Shown: in pieces, positions 11,579 through 24,063 of the stretch
Layout: every line of letters starts with the position of its first letter
Position numbering within the stretch: position 1 is the stretch's first letter
Assembly: GCA_019914945.1 (NCBI GenBank)
Contig: CM034100.1
Coordinates: 1,315,209 to 1,379,208, forward strand
Source of the DNA: Typha latifolia
Taxonomy: Eukaryota > Streptophyta > Magnoliopsida > Poales > Typhaceae
Length of the DNA: 64,000 bases
Direction of reading: 5' to 3'
The notes under the pieces: generated by a model
Told to the model about the DNA's origin: nothing
Seen by the model: the letters and a program-made list of their open reading frames with translations, nothing else
Database searches by the model: none
Position numbers and translations under genes: made by a program

Positions 11579-14500
11579 ATGCAGAATAATTTCTTGACAA
11601 CTATCCGAAGCTTGAAACTTATCGAGGGATGCAAGGGCACCCAAGTCTACGCCTTCAACCCCTCCACGTCGTCGGCATCCTCCTCCTCCACCGGCGAGAA
11701 GCCCAATCTCCGACCGTCCATTTCGCTCCGGACCAAATCGCTCCACCATCCTCACCATCCATCGCCGTCCCTCCTCTTAGACTCCCTCCTCCCCTGCGGC
11801 CTCCCGAATGCGGACTTCGTCGACCCCGCCATCGACCCCGTCCTCCGACCCGTGGATCTCATCACCGCCCTCGCCTCCTCCTACCGCCGGCTCACCGCTG
11901 CGTCCGCCCAGCTCGGCGCCGACTTGTGCGATCTCTACCTCGAGCAGACCGCGGTCCTCCGCCCCATCGCTGACACCAAGCTCCTCCGCCGCGCTATCCG
12001 CGCCGCACGTGTGCACGCCACCGACGCCCACAGCCGAGTCGTGCTCTCCGCTTGGCTCCGATTCGAGCGGCGCGAGGACGAGCTCGATCCGTCTCCTTCG
12101 CCTTCTCCCCTCTCTTCCTGCTCTCCCACATCCCCTTCCCTTGAATGCCCTAAGGCAACCCTGACCATCTCTTCCGGCCCTAATAACTTCTGCCTTTGCC
12201 GACTCGAGGATGCGGAACCGGGCCCTAGCAAAGAGTCCGATGACCATGATGACGACGGCGAAGAAGAAGGCGACGTCTGGTTCTGCATCGCTGACGAGGA
12301 GATCTCCTGTGTCCGCTCCTGCATTGCCGCGTTGTCGAAGCCGCTCAGCACTCTCCTCTACGGCGGCTTCGCCGAAGCCCGAAGAGAACGAATTAGCTTC
12401 TCCCACAACGGAATCTCGTCACGCGGGATGCGCGCTGTCGACGTTTATAGCCGGAAGGGAAAGCTCGACGATTTCCCACCGGATGTTATCTTGGAGCTCT
12501 TGGTTTTCTCCAATAAGTTTTGCTGTGAGGGATTAAAGGCGGCCTGTGATGCAAAGTTAGCATCTTTGGTGCGTTCCACCGAGGATGCACTCCTCCTCAT
12601 AGACCATGGCCTGGAGGAGACGGCGTACCTCCTCGTCGCTGCGTGCTTGCAGGCGTTTCTCCGTGATCTCCCAAAGTCGCTTGCAGACCAGGATGTCATG
12701 AGGTTTCTTTGCAGCCCGGAGGGGCGGGAGCGGCTTTCGGCTGCTGGACACGCATCTTTTGTGCTTTATCATTTCCTTAGTCAGGTTGCAATGGAAGAAG
12801 ACATTACATCGAACACCACGGTGATGCTTTTGGAGAGGATGGGAGAGTGCGCTGCCACGGGGTGGCAGAAGCAGCTGGCTTTGCACCAATTGGGTTGTGT
12901 AATGCTTGAGAGAGGCGAGTATAAGGATGCGCAGAAATGGTTTGAGGAGGCTGCTGCCGAAGGCCACGTGTATTCGCTCGTCGGAGTTGCGAGAGCCAAG
13001 TTTAAGAGGGGACACAAGTACTCGGCTTACAAGCTGATGAATAGCCTCATCGATGAGTATGAACCTGCGGGTTGGATGTACCAGGAGAGATCTCTGTATT
13101 GCATTGGAAAGGAGAAGATGGCGGATCTTAAGTTGGCGACTGAGCTGGATCCAACGCTCATATACCCTTACAAGTACCGGGCGATCGCACTGTTGGAGGA
13201 TGACAAGATTGGTGCAGCCATTACAGAGATTAATAAGATCCTTGGGTTCAAGGTGTCCACTGATTGCCTTGAGCTCAGGGCTTGGTTCTACTTGGCATTA
13301 GATGACTACGAGGGGGCATTGCAGGATATCCGAGCACTCATGACATTGGATCCCAATTATATGGTGTTCCATGGGAAGGTGCATGGCGATCATTTGATTG
13401 AGCTTCTTCGGCAGCATGTGCAGCAGTGGGACATGGCGGATTGCTGGATGCAGCTCTATGACCGGTGGTCCGCTGTAGATGATATTGGTTCTCTTGCAGT
13501 GGTGCATCAGATGCTGGCAAAAGAGGCTGGGAACAGCAGCTTGCGCTTTCGTCAATCGCTCCTCCTGTTGAGGTAATCATTTACTATGATCTCATTTCAA
13601 GAGCACCTTTGATCTCCCCTGCTTATCAGTGTTCTGGCTTCCGTTGCTTCCTTGTTGGTGCCGCTACTTATAGTCAGGAAATATAAGCAACTTTTTGTTA
13701 AAATTCTAAAACCTCAGGTTCTTTTGGCTTCGATCAGGATATTTAATTTCAGTACTGTTTCTTGTTACAAAAAGACTAATTATATGCATCTATGTGATTA
13801 CCCCTTTCATGTTTTGTTTCCACTCTGAGATGGAAACTATTTTGTTGCATGAATAAGATATAATTATTTTACGCAAGGCAGGTGATTGTGTACGATCCCA
13901 GAAAGTCCAAGACTGCTCATGTTCCTAATTCTTTTCTATATTTTGTATTATTCTTACCATTTTTTTCCTTCTAATTATCTGTGAACTAATTAGAACAATT
14001 AAGCATTATAAATATGCCTGTTTATCGTCTACATTCTACTTCATATTGCCATAAAGTTTTATTATTTGTAACTATTAAGTTTTCCAGAAATTATATAGCA
14101 TTCCCCTGCATTAATTTCGCAGCCTAATTTTCTGCAAACAAATTTAGTTGCTTTTTTTTTTTCGTGAACTTTTATTGATTGAAACTTGTTGAAAGACAAA
14201 CCATGTCTTGAAGTTAACTGAATAAGTGTTCACACAATTTGTTTATTATATTTTGTAGCTGACCTAATACGCTGGAAGAACACGTTTTTTCCTTCTTTCA
14301 CTTAGGTTAAATTGTCAGAAGGCTGCAATGCGCAGTTTGCGATTGGCCCGGAATAACTCAATACATGAGCACGAAAGGCTTGTCTATGAGGGATGGATTT
14401 TGTATGACACTGGTCATCGTGAAGAAGCATTAACCAAGGCTGAGGAATCAATTGCTATTCAGAGGTCATTTGAAGCATTTTTCCTAAAAGCATATGCACT

Positions 14501-16519
14501 GGCAGATTCAAGTCTTGATCACCAATCTTCATCTTTTGTGATTCAACTGCTGGAACAGGCCAATAGCTGTGCTTCAGATAACCTTCGGAAAGGGCAAGTA
14601 CGTGCTTAGTGTCAATTCTTCTTCCAGAATACTTTCTTTGTGTAGTCCTGTTTCCATCTTTTGTTCTTTCCACTTATATTTGGATTCCTAACCAGGCGCA
14701 TAATAATATGGGAAGCATATATGTGGATTGTGATATGTTGGATGAAGCTGCAGAATGCTACTTGAAGGCACTAGGGATAAAACACACACGTGCACATCAG
14801 GGTCTGGCACGTGTTTACTACCTTAAGAATCAGAAGAAATCTGCCTATGATGAGATGACAAAACTGATTGAGAAGGCAAAAAATAATGCATCAGCCTATG
14901 AAAAACGTTCCGAATACTGTGACCGTGACATGGCGAGGAGTGATCTCAATATGGCAACGAGGTTAGATCCAATGAGGACTTACCCATATAGATACAGGGC
15001 AGCTGGTGAGTCTACTTATCATTTCATGACTTTCCAGTTAAATGAATTGTATAATGGATTCTTACTTTCTGTGAGAAATGTGAAAACATCTAGGATAGGC
15101 GGTTAGTTTTTCTATGCATATTTGCCTGGAGTGTTATCTGATTCTATGGAAATTTTCTGTCCTCATCTTTATCAAATATCTGCTCTTCCACTAAAATTTA
15201 ACATACTACAGTGATTATATGTTCTACAGGGTGAAATTCCCTGTTCTTTTTCAGATTCTACATGTTGGAAAAAACATGTCCTTGCTTTGCTTGGTGAAAG
15301 ATATTCTTGCCTGTTTTCTTTTTTATGTTTATATGTGAATCTTGTCATGCTCCTTTCTATTTTCATGTCTCTTTTTACATTTGTTCTACTCAATAATTCT
15401 ATTCCTTTTATTTGTCCTCATGATGAATTATTGGTCTATTATTAGATACATCTATTAAGAAGTTTTCTACGACAATTACTCTTGATGCATTATTGACCTA
15501 TTAATTGATACATCTAGTAAGAATCTACTGCAATTACTAGTTTGTTACCCAACTTTTTAAGCCTAGGAAGTACTACAGATCTTTCCCCTTCAATCTTTTC
15601 ATTATGCACATGCATTTGTCTAACAAATTTCCTACTTCAAAGGAATCTTTCGACATTAGGTTTAAGTATTATGTTCTTTTGGTGGACATATATCTAAACT
15701 TCAACCATACTCTCATTATAGGCATATGTAGTTTCTATGAGATTAATGAAGGAGAACTAATTATTGTGCCTTATCATGGAAACACAATTTCGGTGATTTT
15801 ATCTCGGCAGGTTCATGTAATCTGATTGAACGGCCTGCATACTTTTGCTACTGATGTATAGGTGCCCCAGGGAAAGGGGCTCCACATTTTGTCGCACATG
15901 CCTGGTTAGAGAAACTGATGATAAAATTGCAGAATAGCTTGTTTTGGCCAAACTTGATGTACCATAATGGCTTAATCATTTACAAGGAAAGAGAAGCTTG
16001 TGTCTTCAGGTTCTATTGATGAATTGCATAATACAGTCAGTTTGTTATGCTTCATCGAGATCTGAAAATGTGTTTATGTCTCAACTGAGTACTCTTACTA
16101 TGTTTAGTTCGGTTTTCTTTAAAACATAATTTTTATCTCTTAAGTTGAAGCTAGATATTAGTCTCAGTAATTTCTATTTCAAATATTTGAGAGGAGATAC
16201 GACTGTCCATCTGAAGCATGTTTTGCTCGTTTTGTATATATTTTGCATTGGATGAGAATGTTTACATCTGAAATTTATCTCATGTCCAGTTCTGATGGAT
16301 GACCATAAGGAAGAGGAAGCAATCAATGAGCTCTCACGGGCAATAGCTTTCAAGCCAGACCTCCAGCTGCTTCACCTACGTGCAGCGTTCTATGATTCAA
16401 TGGGGGACACAGCAGCAACCCTTCGAGATTGTGAAGCAGCACTCTGTCTTGATTCCACACATGGTGATACACTTGAACTATACAATAAAGCTTGTGGACA
16501 AGCTGAACCACAAAGCTAG
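11579..16519 (+). CDS. ETO1: ETO1-like BTB/TPR protein (ethylene overproducer family)
   Basis: ETO1-type proteins are substrate adaptors of CUL3 ubiquitin ligases. They bind type-2 ACC synthases and direct their degradation, which limits ethylene production. Four exons join in frame, 11579-13572, 14306-14597, 14696-15005 and 16290-16519, giving 941 residues against about 950 in the family. The start MQNNFLTTIRSLKLIEGCKG resembles ETO1 rather than its shorter EOL relatives as I remember them. A variable Ser/Pro-rich region precedes the BTB domain at about 232-335 (DVWFCIADEEISCVRSCIAA through FSNKFCCEGLKAACDAKLA). From about 430 to the end there are TPR-type helices, including the repeats with LELRAWFYLALDDYEGALQD and LHLRAAFYDSMGDTAATLRD. 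The 5' third of exon 1 is strongly GC-rich and the later exons AT-rich, a gradient typical of monocots. The exact paralogue needs a tree. Confidence 0.93.
15421..15539. repeat. Imperfect ~60-bp tandem repeat in the last ETO1 intron
   Basis: Two copies begin TGATGAATTATTGGTCTATT (15421) and TGATGCATTATTGACCTATT (15483). Each continues with GATACATCTA-TAAGAA and ends CAATTACT. They differ at several positions, so the duplication is old. No coding or RNA function is apparent. Confidence 0.7.
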
Positions 16520-17570
16520 TAAAAGCTTGTCAGTTTTGCTTCATGAGCTGCATTCGCAGATAAACACATATTTTTTCCAAAACATCAAAGAGGGTAGGCA
16601 TTGAAGAAAAACCGAGGCAAAGACGGAAGCAGACAATGCAGTGTGTATATACTCATAAAAGGTTTACGAGGAAGCATGATGTTGGATGCACTCTTTTGAA
16701 GACAGATGCTGCAAAGATGTGTATAACTGAGAGATAATTAATGGAAGGCAGCAACGAAGTGATGAACTGTTCTTTAGGCTCATCTATGTATTTCTTTTTC
16801 TTTTTCTTTTTTCTTTTCTTTTTTTTTTCAATTTCACCACTGCTTTGGAATATTACTGTTTATAAAATTTTCCATGACACAAGAGAGGGCAAAGATATTA
16901 TTTTCCCTGAATGTACTGAGCCTCCTACCTTTCTATTTCTACATATACATACAGATAGAGGCATACTGTACTTTGTTGGCTAAGCACTGTGCAACCTGGG
17001 TACTTTTATGATGAATAGAATTAGTGTGAATGATTCACACTGTTGCACCATAACCTGAACTGATCATTCCATTCAGTGCAATAGCTGCTGAGTTGAATTT
17101 TGCAATGTCTAGTACTGCATGGATTGCCATGCAGAAAACTGGGTTGAATTTTTGCAGATGGAAGTTGATAGTGATTACTTTCTTACTAGTATTATTACAG
17201 GAGCCAGTGGCTTCATTTTTTATCATAGCATGTCAATTTCCATCTCCATATTGCTAATGTCAATGTAGAAGGATTCACTTCATGCAACTCCTTTTAATAT
17301 ATTTTTTTTAAATGAAAAAGCTCTTTAGTTTTTACTCAGTTAACTCTTTAGTTTAGATGAAGGGAAAAATTTTAAATTGCAACTTTATTTTAGTATCTCA
17401 TGAAAATATTGGGGTTCCTACAAAGTTTTCTTCTTGACTCGGATTCGGATCTGGTCCTTATACCCGATAAACCTACTGGCCTTCAATTCGGCCCACTTAT
17501 ACAAACCTTAGGCGGTCTATTATAGGGCTCGACTTGGGTCCCTAGCCACGTGCGACGTCTCACAATTCGA
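16520..17570. other. ETO1-like 3'UTR and importin promoter region
   Basis: No coding exon is supported. The first few hundred bases, including a T-rich run at about 16796-16830, are probably 3'UTR. The part from about 17430 gains GC and contains the promoter motifs listed for importin beta-1. Confidence 0.5.
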
Positions 17571-17643
17571 AAATTAGGGTTTTGCGGTTCTCGCACCGAC
17601 ACCCTCCCGCTTCTCCGACCAAATCGAAAACCCTTTATAAAAC
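17487..17643 (+). promoter_or_regulatory. Importin beta-1 promoter: site II-like element, telo-box and TATA box
   Basis: Within 160 bp there are a GGCCCA motif (site II type, TGGGCC on the other strand, about 17489), a telo-box TTAGGGTTT (17574-17582, AAACCCTAA on the other strand) and a TATA box TTTATAAAA (17634-17642). Site II plus telo-box pairs are known from promoters of plant genes expressed in growing cells. That suits an essential nuclear transport receptor. Confidence 0.5.
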
Positions 17644-17802
17644 TCCACCCAACCCGTGCTTCCGACCTTCCTCCTCCCTTCTTTTTGAGCCCTAAGCGAG
17701 ATCGATAACTCGAGCGGCGAGCGATTCGGATACTTAGATCGCTTGTTTCTTTGATTCGTGGGAGGAGGGGTTTGGAAGTCCGTCGGCTGCTTCGAATCCG
17801 AG

Positions 17803-18792
17803 GTATTGGTCCTCGAATCTTTTATCTGTACTTTCCTTTTTCTTTTCTCTAGATTCGAGGTTGTAGCTGGGTTTTATTCGATGATAAAGCTGTCGCTCGA
17901 GCATTTAGAGTTAATGGTGTTGTTCCAGCGCCGATCTAGGGTTACCGCAGTAGTCACTAGGTGATTTGCTGTTTCATTTCTTCTTTGGAGATATTAACGG
18001 TCATTGGCTCCGTTGGGTGTCGATTTCTGGTGTTCCGCTGCGAGATGAGTTTAGGGTTTTAGTATGCGTTTGGTGATGTTTTTGTTTATTGATTACTATA
18101 GCACTTTCCGGCATATAGATTAACATTGGGCAGAGTAGTTGTTCTTGCGTTGTAATTTTGGTGGTTTTATTCTAGTTGTGATAACTGGCATTCCGGTTAT
18201 ATCTTGTTATTTTCACAGTAAAAGTAGGTATATTTTGGACTATTTAAGATCTCACGTAGAATAGGAGCTTCTCTTGGTTGTGCGGCTGAGCTATTTTTCT
18301 TCATATAATCTTTTATAATCTGAATTATCCTCTTTTTATTCGTGAGCATGCAGTGTCCCTTTTTGTTATGGGAATATTGTGACTATATTGTTGGCTGTCG
18401 ATATTGTATATCATAGTGATTGGACTGTTGAGCTGCTTTATGAAACAGGATGTAGCACTAATACTGAAAGATAAATCTAATTTACAAAATTTCTTCTTAA
18501 ATTCAGTTTTCTTGTATGCTTTGCGATCAACTTTCTAGAAAAATCTGCTATTGATAATTGTGAAGTCTTCATATTGGCTGATTTAACTGATCTCTTCTTG
18601 GTATCTGGTCTTTCAAGGCCCTTGAATTTGGAAGAAATCATACATATGTACCTTGGATAGTGTATACAGACTTATATTTATTTTGTTTTTCTAGAAATGA
18701 GTTCCTTTGTCTTGTGCCTTTACAAAACTTTTCTGTTTTCTCCTTTTCTTTTTAAATGTAAATTGATTTTTGGTTCTATGCATGTTTTGCAG
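17803..18792 (+). other. 5'UTR intron of the importin beta-1 gene
   Basis: A leader exon with CCCTAAGCGAGATCG ends at CCGAG|GTATTGG (17802). A T-rich acceptor TTTTGCAG ends at 18792, ten nt before the ATG. The interval has many stops and fits a leader intron of about 1 kb. Confidence 0.65.
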
Positions 18793-18802
18793 TGTTTTCA
18801 AT

Positions 18803-21504
18803 ATGGCTATGGAGATCACGGAGGTACTGTTAGCTGCTCAGTCTCCTGATGGTCAGACTCGTACTGTTGCAGAAGGAAACCTCAAGCAGTTTCAGGAGCA
18901 GAATCTCCCCTATTACCTCCTCTCCTTATCAGTTGAGCTGTCAAATGACCACAAACCTCCTGAATCCCGAAGACTTGCTGGTCTTATCCTAAAAAATTCT
19001 TTAGATGCAAAAGATTCTGTTAGGAAAGAAGAATTAACCCAGCAATGGGTCAGTGTAGATCCTATGATCAAGGTTCAGATCAAGGAATCCTTGTTGAGGA
19101 CCCTTGGTTCATCTGTGTCTGAAGCACGGCATACCTCATCTCAAGCTATTGCCAAGGTTGCATCAATTGAGATCCCTCGAAGGGAATGGCAGGAGCTCAT
19201 TGCGAAGTTGCTAAACAACATGACACAGCAAGATGCACCTGCATCCTTAAAACAGGCAACCCTGGAAACACTGGGATATGTCTGCGAGGAGATATCTCCT
19301 CAGGACTTGGAGCAAGATCAAGTAAATGCTGTTCTTACTGCTGTGGTGCAGGGAATGAATCAGATGGAGCACAGCCCGGAAGTCCGTCTTGCTGCTGTTA
19401 GAGCTTTGTATAATGCCCTTGATTTTGCTCAAACTAACTTTGAGAACGAACTGGAGAGGAATTTTATAATGAAGGTTGTGTGCGAAACTGCCATATCTAA
19501 AGAGATGGAGATTAGACAGGCAGCTTATGAGTGCCTTGTTTCTATAGCCTCCACATATTATGAGCTTTTAGAGCCTTATATGCAGACTTTATTTAATTTA
19601 ACTGCGAGTGCTGTGAGGGGAGACGAGGAGCCAGTGGCACTTCAAGCTATTGAGTTTTGGAGTACAATCTGTGACGAAGAGATTGAAATACAAGAAGAAT
19701 ACGAAGGATCCGATGATGGCAGCTCTTCTCTTCAGTTTCGATTTATTGAAAAGGCTCTTCCTTCTCTTGTACCGATGCTGTTAGAAACATTGTTAAAGCA
19801 AGAGGAAGATCAAGACCAAGATGATGGTGTCTGGAATCTTTCTATGGCTGGTGGGACTTGCCTTGGACTCATTGCAAGGACTGTTGGGGATGCAGTAGTG
19901 CCTCTTGTGATGCCTTTTGTGGAGGCCAATATAACAAAGTCTGACTGGCGCAGCCGCGAGGCAGCCACCTTTGCATTTGGCTCTATTCTTGAAGGTCCTT
20001 CTTTTGAAAAGCTTGCACCCCTAGTTCATGCTGGATTGGATTTCTTGCTTAATGCAATGAAAGACCAAAATAGTCATGTTAAGGACACTACAGCCTGGAC
20101 TCTTGGTAGGATATTTGAGCTCCTTCACTCTCCAACTAGTGCCCATCCGGTAATAACTAGTGCTAATCTTCCTCGTATCATGTCTGTATTGTTGGAGAGT
20201 ATTAGAGATGTCCCTAATGTGGCTGAGAAAGTCTGTGGGGCGATTTATTCTCTTGCCCAGGGCTATGAATATGCTGAGTCGAGTTCATCACTACTCACAC
20301 CTTATCTTGGTGATATCATTTCAGCTCTCCTTTCTGCTGCTGATCGTGCTGACAGCGATAATTCTAGGCTTCGAGCTTCTGCATATGAAACATTGAACGA
20401 GGTGGTCAGATGCAGCAGCATACCCGAGACTTCAAATATGATTGCCCAATTATTGCATGAAATCTTGAACAGATTAAGCCAGACGCTGGATATCCAAATT
20501 ATTTCCTCTGATGACAGAGAAAAGCAAAGCGATTTGCAAGCTTTGCTTTGTGGTGTTATTCAAGTTATTGTTCAGAAATTGAGCAACTCAGATGCAAAAG
20601 CTGTAATTGTGCAGTCTGCTGATCAGATGATGATCTTATTTCTCAAAGTTTTTGCTTGTCGTAGTTCTACCGTGCATGAAGAAGCAATGCTTGCAATTGG
20701 TGCTCTTGCTTATGCTACAGGTGCAGAGTTTGCCAAGTACATGTCAGAGTTCTACAAGTATCTAGAGATGGGCTTACAGAATTTTGAGGAGTATCAGGTC
20801 TGCTCTATCTCTGTTGGTGTGATTGGTGATATATGTCGTGCCTTGGATGAGAAGGTGCTTCCCTTCTGCGATGGTATCATGAGTGCTCTTCTCAAGGATC
20901 TCTCAAATTCATTGCTTCATCGGTCCGTTAAACCTCCGATATTTTCCTGCTTTGGGGATATTGCTCTTGCAATCGGGGAGCATTTTGAGAAATATGTTCC
21001 TTATGCTATTCCTATGCTGCAAGGAGCTGCAGAACTTTGCTCTCGTTTGGACATCAGTGATGAGGATATGCTGGATTATGGGAACCAACTTAGACGAGGC
21101 ATATTTGAGGCTTGGTCTGGGATACTCCAGGGATTCAAAAGTGCAAAAGCCGAACTGTTGATGCCCTATGCAAGCCATCTCCTGCAGTTCACAGAAGCTG
21201 TATTTAGAGACAAAAGCAGGTGGGTATCGCATATAGTTCCTAATTTCCAGTTATATGCTGTAGATGTGAATTCTCATGATATATTTTGTATTTATGTTTT
21301 TCTAGAGATGACGGAGTGACTAAAGCTGCAGTTGCTGTGATGGGGGATCTTGCGGACACACTTGGTCCAAACACAAAAGTGTTGTTTAAGGACTGTACTT
21401 TCCATGTCGATTTCCTGGGAGAGTGCTTTCAGTCGAACGATGACCAATTGAAGGAGACTGCAACTTGGACCCAAGGAATGATCAAGCGAGTCTTGGTCTC
21501 ATAA
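18803..21504 (+). CDS. KPNB1: Importin subunit beta-1 (karyopherin beta-1)
   Basis: Nuclear transport receptor that carries importin-alpha/NLS cargo through nuclear pores and releases it on binding RanGTP. The coding sequence is 18803-21219 joined to 21306-21504 (AGCAG|GTGGGT, acceptor TTCTAG), giving 871 residues, the usual length. The protein consists of HEAT repeats throughout. The N-terminal importin-beta domain has AAQSPDGQTRTVAEGNLKQF, LPYYLLSLSVELSND and SRRLAGLILKNSLDAKD. An acidic stretch near residue 335-350 (KQEEDQDQDD) matches the known acidic loop. AFGSILEGPSF and VKDTTAWTLGRIFELL are conserved. I chose ATG 18803 (MAMEITEVLLAAQS) because the upstream in-frame ATGs lie within the leader intron. 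The symbol is the animal name; plants usually number these genes. Confidence 0.96.
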
Positions 21505-23149
21505 ATGAAGTTTTTTCCCCCTTTGCAGTAAAATGCGGTTTGTGTTTCTTGTCATGCCAGTTTATTATTTTGTAGGTCCAAAGGAGTCAAAAGGCGCTCT
21601 GTTTAGTAATGTATCATAGGATGTTGTGTCTTTAGTTTCTGTTTTTATTTTTGGATCTGTAGAGTGGCAGAGATTTGCCATTTTCGGGGAACTGCGGTCC
21701 ATGAACTCATATTAGTAAATGCATCCACTTGTCTGTGGTGATTTGTCATTTTGTCATTTGAACATTTCCTCTGTTTTTTTTTTTAATTTTAATTTTTTTT
21801 TGTTTAGAAAGGAAAAGAACTAGTTTTCAACGCCCTTGAGATCTAATTTTTTCTGGACGAGAAACAAGTTTTCTTGTGGAAGAAGTGAGATCTAATATTT
21901 TCTTTGATGTATTCCTTGATGAATAATCTAATCCCATCAGTGGTGAATGGTGATTTGGAGTATCCATAAAGCTTACATGACTGGAAATAGCACTCAGATT
22001 ATTATTCACCTCCTCCATGGTGGCAAAAAGCAGAGCACGGCAAATCTAATAAACCAGCGGCACTGGAAGAACAGTTTGGAAAATTGGTATTATTCCTCTC
22101 TTCTTATGGAAGGCAGCAAGAAACACCACAAGGCCAGAGCTTTCCTTCAACATGTAAAAGGCTGCTGCACTGACTAGCCCAACTCTAAGTTGCTTCTCTT
22201 CTTAGTCAAGTTTTTTAAAACCTGAGCAAAGGTTGGGTTGGTTATTTACCTATAAACCTCGTCCAATCTGAGCCTACCAAGAAAAATAAAAGTTTTTCTT
22301 TATATATATATATATATATGTATCCCTCAAAAGTTGCTTATTTGTTTCTCTATCTCTCTAAATTTTTTATTTATGTGAATACCCTTTAAAACCTAATAGT
22401 TTGCATAGAGCTTTCTGATAACTACATGTTAAAATCTGAAGTATTTAATAGATAAAACAACAAAAAGCAATGTATTTATTATTGGTTTCCATATGTATCT
22501 ATATAAAATTTTATTTTTATTAAAAAGTTATTCATATAAAAATCAAGTTTTTTGAAAAATATTTATATAAATATCAATTTTAGAAATATATATGATATTT
22601 TAGAAGAGTATATGTATAAATAAAAAAAAAACTAAAAATAAAACCAAGAGTTACTATAGGTTGAACTCCATAACCCTTTTGTACAGCTAAAAAATTTATT
22701 TTATTTTTCAATTAATAGAGAGGTCGTCGGTTTATCATACAGTAAACATAAATATTAGATCTCTTTAATATATAAGTTAAATATATGAGCCAAGAAATAA
22801 ATAATATACAACTGACTAAAGAAGACACACATATACAATCTATCTTATTATTTTTTTCACAAAATTTACAATACGCTTAAACTCATAATCTCATGCATCG
22901 TATAGGTATACTCCTATCACTGCACTGCAACAGCCAACAGGGGTCTTCAAATTCAATATACGAACAACAAATTTATAATGTTGTTTAGGCTCCAACCAAA
23001 CTAGGGGTTGCTTTCGTTTCGGAGCTGCTACCATCATTCTTGCTATCTATTTTCTAGTTCATAGTAGCTGGGACCAGTAAACCCTCTCTCTCTCACCACT
23101 GCAACCGTATCAAAGAGGCAATCGACCAACGAGAACAACCTTCACGTGC

Positions 23150-23184
<35 letters not shown>

Positions 23185-23930
23185 CACATATATATATCTA
23201 ATCGTTTCTAACGGTGGACTGTCAGACGCGGAAATTGACAACCCATCCACCTTTACGTGTTTGGCCTAAACGAACATAGCAACATTATGAAATCTAAAGA
23301 CCCATCCACCAGACAATGTTTTCTCCATTAATTGGGTCCTCGGATGTATCCAATTATGCAACATCTCGACGCTAAACAAATTAAATCTTAGATTATATTT
23401 GAATGATTGGGTATAGAAAAATCTATAAATAAGAAATTTCTTTTTTATACAGAAGCATTGCATGCATATATTTTGAGATTATTATACCTTAATTTCTTTT
23501 TTGTGTGGAAAGATTAGCTTAATTTTTCAAAGGTCCAAAATGATAACCTTATCCATAGGCACAGATCAAGTTTAGGTTTATCTTATATTTCACTTCTTGT
23601 TTCATTAGCATGCGAAGAAATATTGCCCCTGACCCTTTTCACGCTCTTCTATCATGACGTATTATTGCACATCTCGGAAATGCTGCCTCGCCTAATCTAT
23701 AATAATATCTTCGTCGTAAAGAAAACAAAACTAAAAAAAGGGATTATTCTGCAAAGTCTCTATTATGTCCAAATCACCACAAATTACATACGAGAAATAT
23801 AATAAGGACTCAAAACTCCAAACTATATCTCCTCCTCCTCTCATAAGAAATCAAATCTTAAAAAGAAATATTAAAAAAGAAAAGAAAAGAAAAAACTCGA
23901 GAAATTGAAACTTGCAAATCGAATTAACCA
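21505..23930. other. Intergenic region after importin beta-1
   Basis: Importin 3'UTR to about 21780, then AT-rich sequence with a TA run at about 22302-22319 and a compound (TC)n(TA)n microsatellite near 23150-23198. I see no coding exon. The last part, up to 24063, is probably the 3'UTR of the minus-strand glutaredoxin-like gene. Confidence 0.55.
23150..23198. repeat. Compound (TC)n(TA)n microsatellite
   Basis: About twelve TC units run straight into TA-rich sequence in non-coding DNA. Confidence 0.85.
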
Positions 23931-24063
23931 TTGAACGCAGCATTTCAGCTCGTCTCGGTTCCTCTCGCGAATACTTCTATCGTATCGTATGAAGAAGTAT
24001 ACCTTTTTCTAGTCCCTGATGGATCACCGCCGCTAAGAATTGATCGCTTCCCTACGATCTTGA

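Noticed and set aside
11777..12406. 209-codon minus-strand frame opposite ETO1-like exon 1
   Set aside because: Antisense shadow caused by GC-rich codons; the plus strand encodes the recognised BTB/TPR protein.
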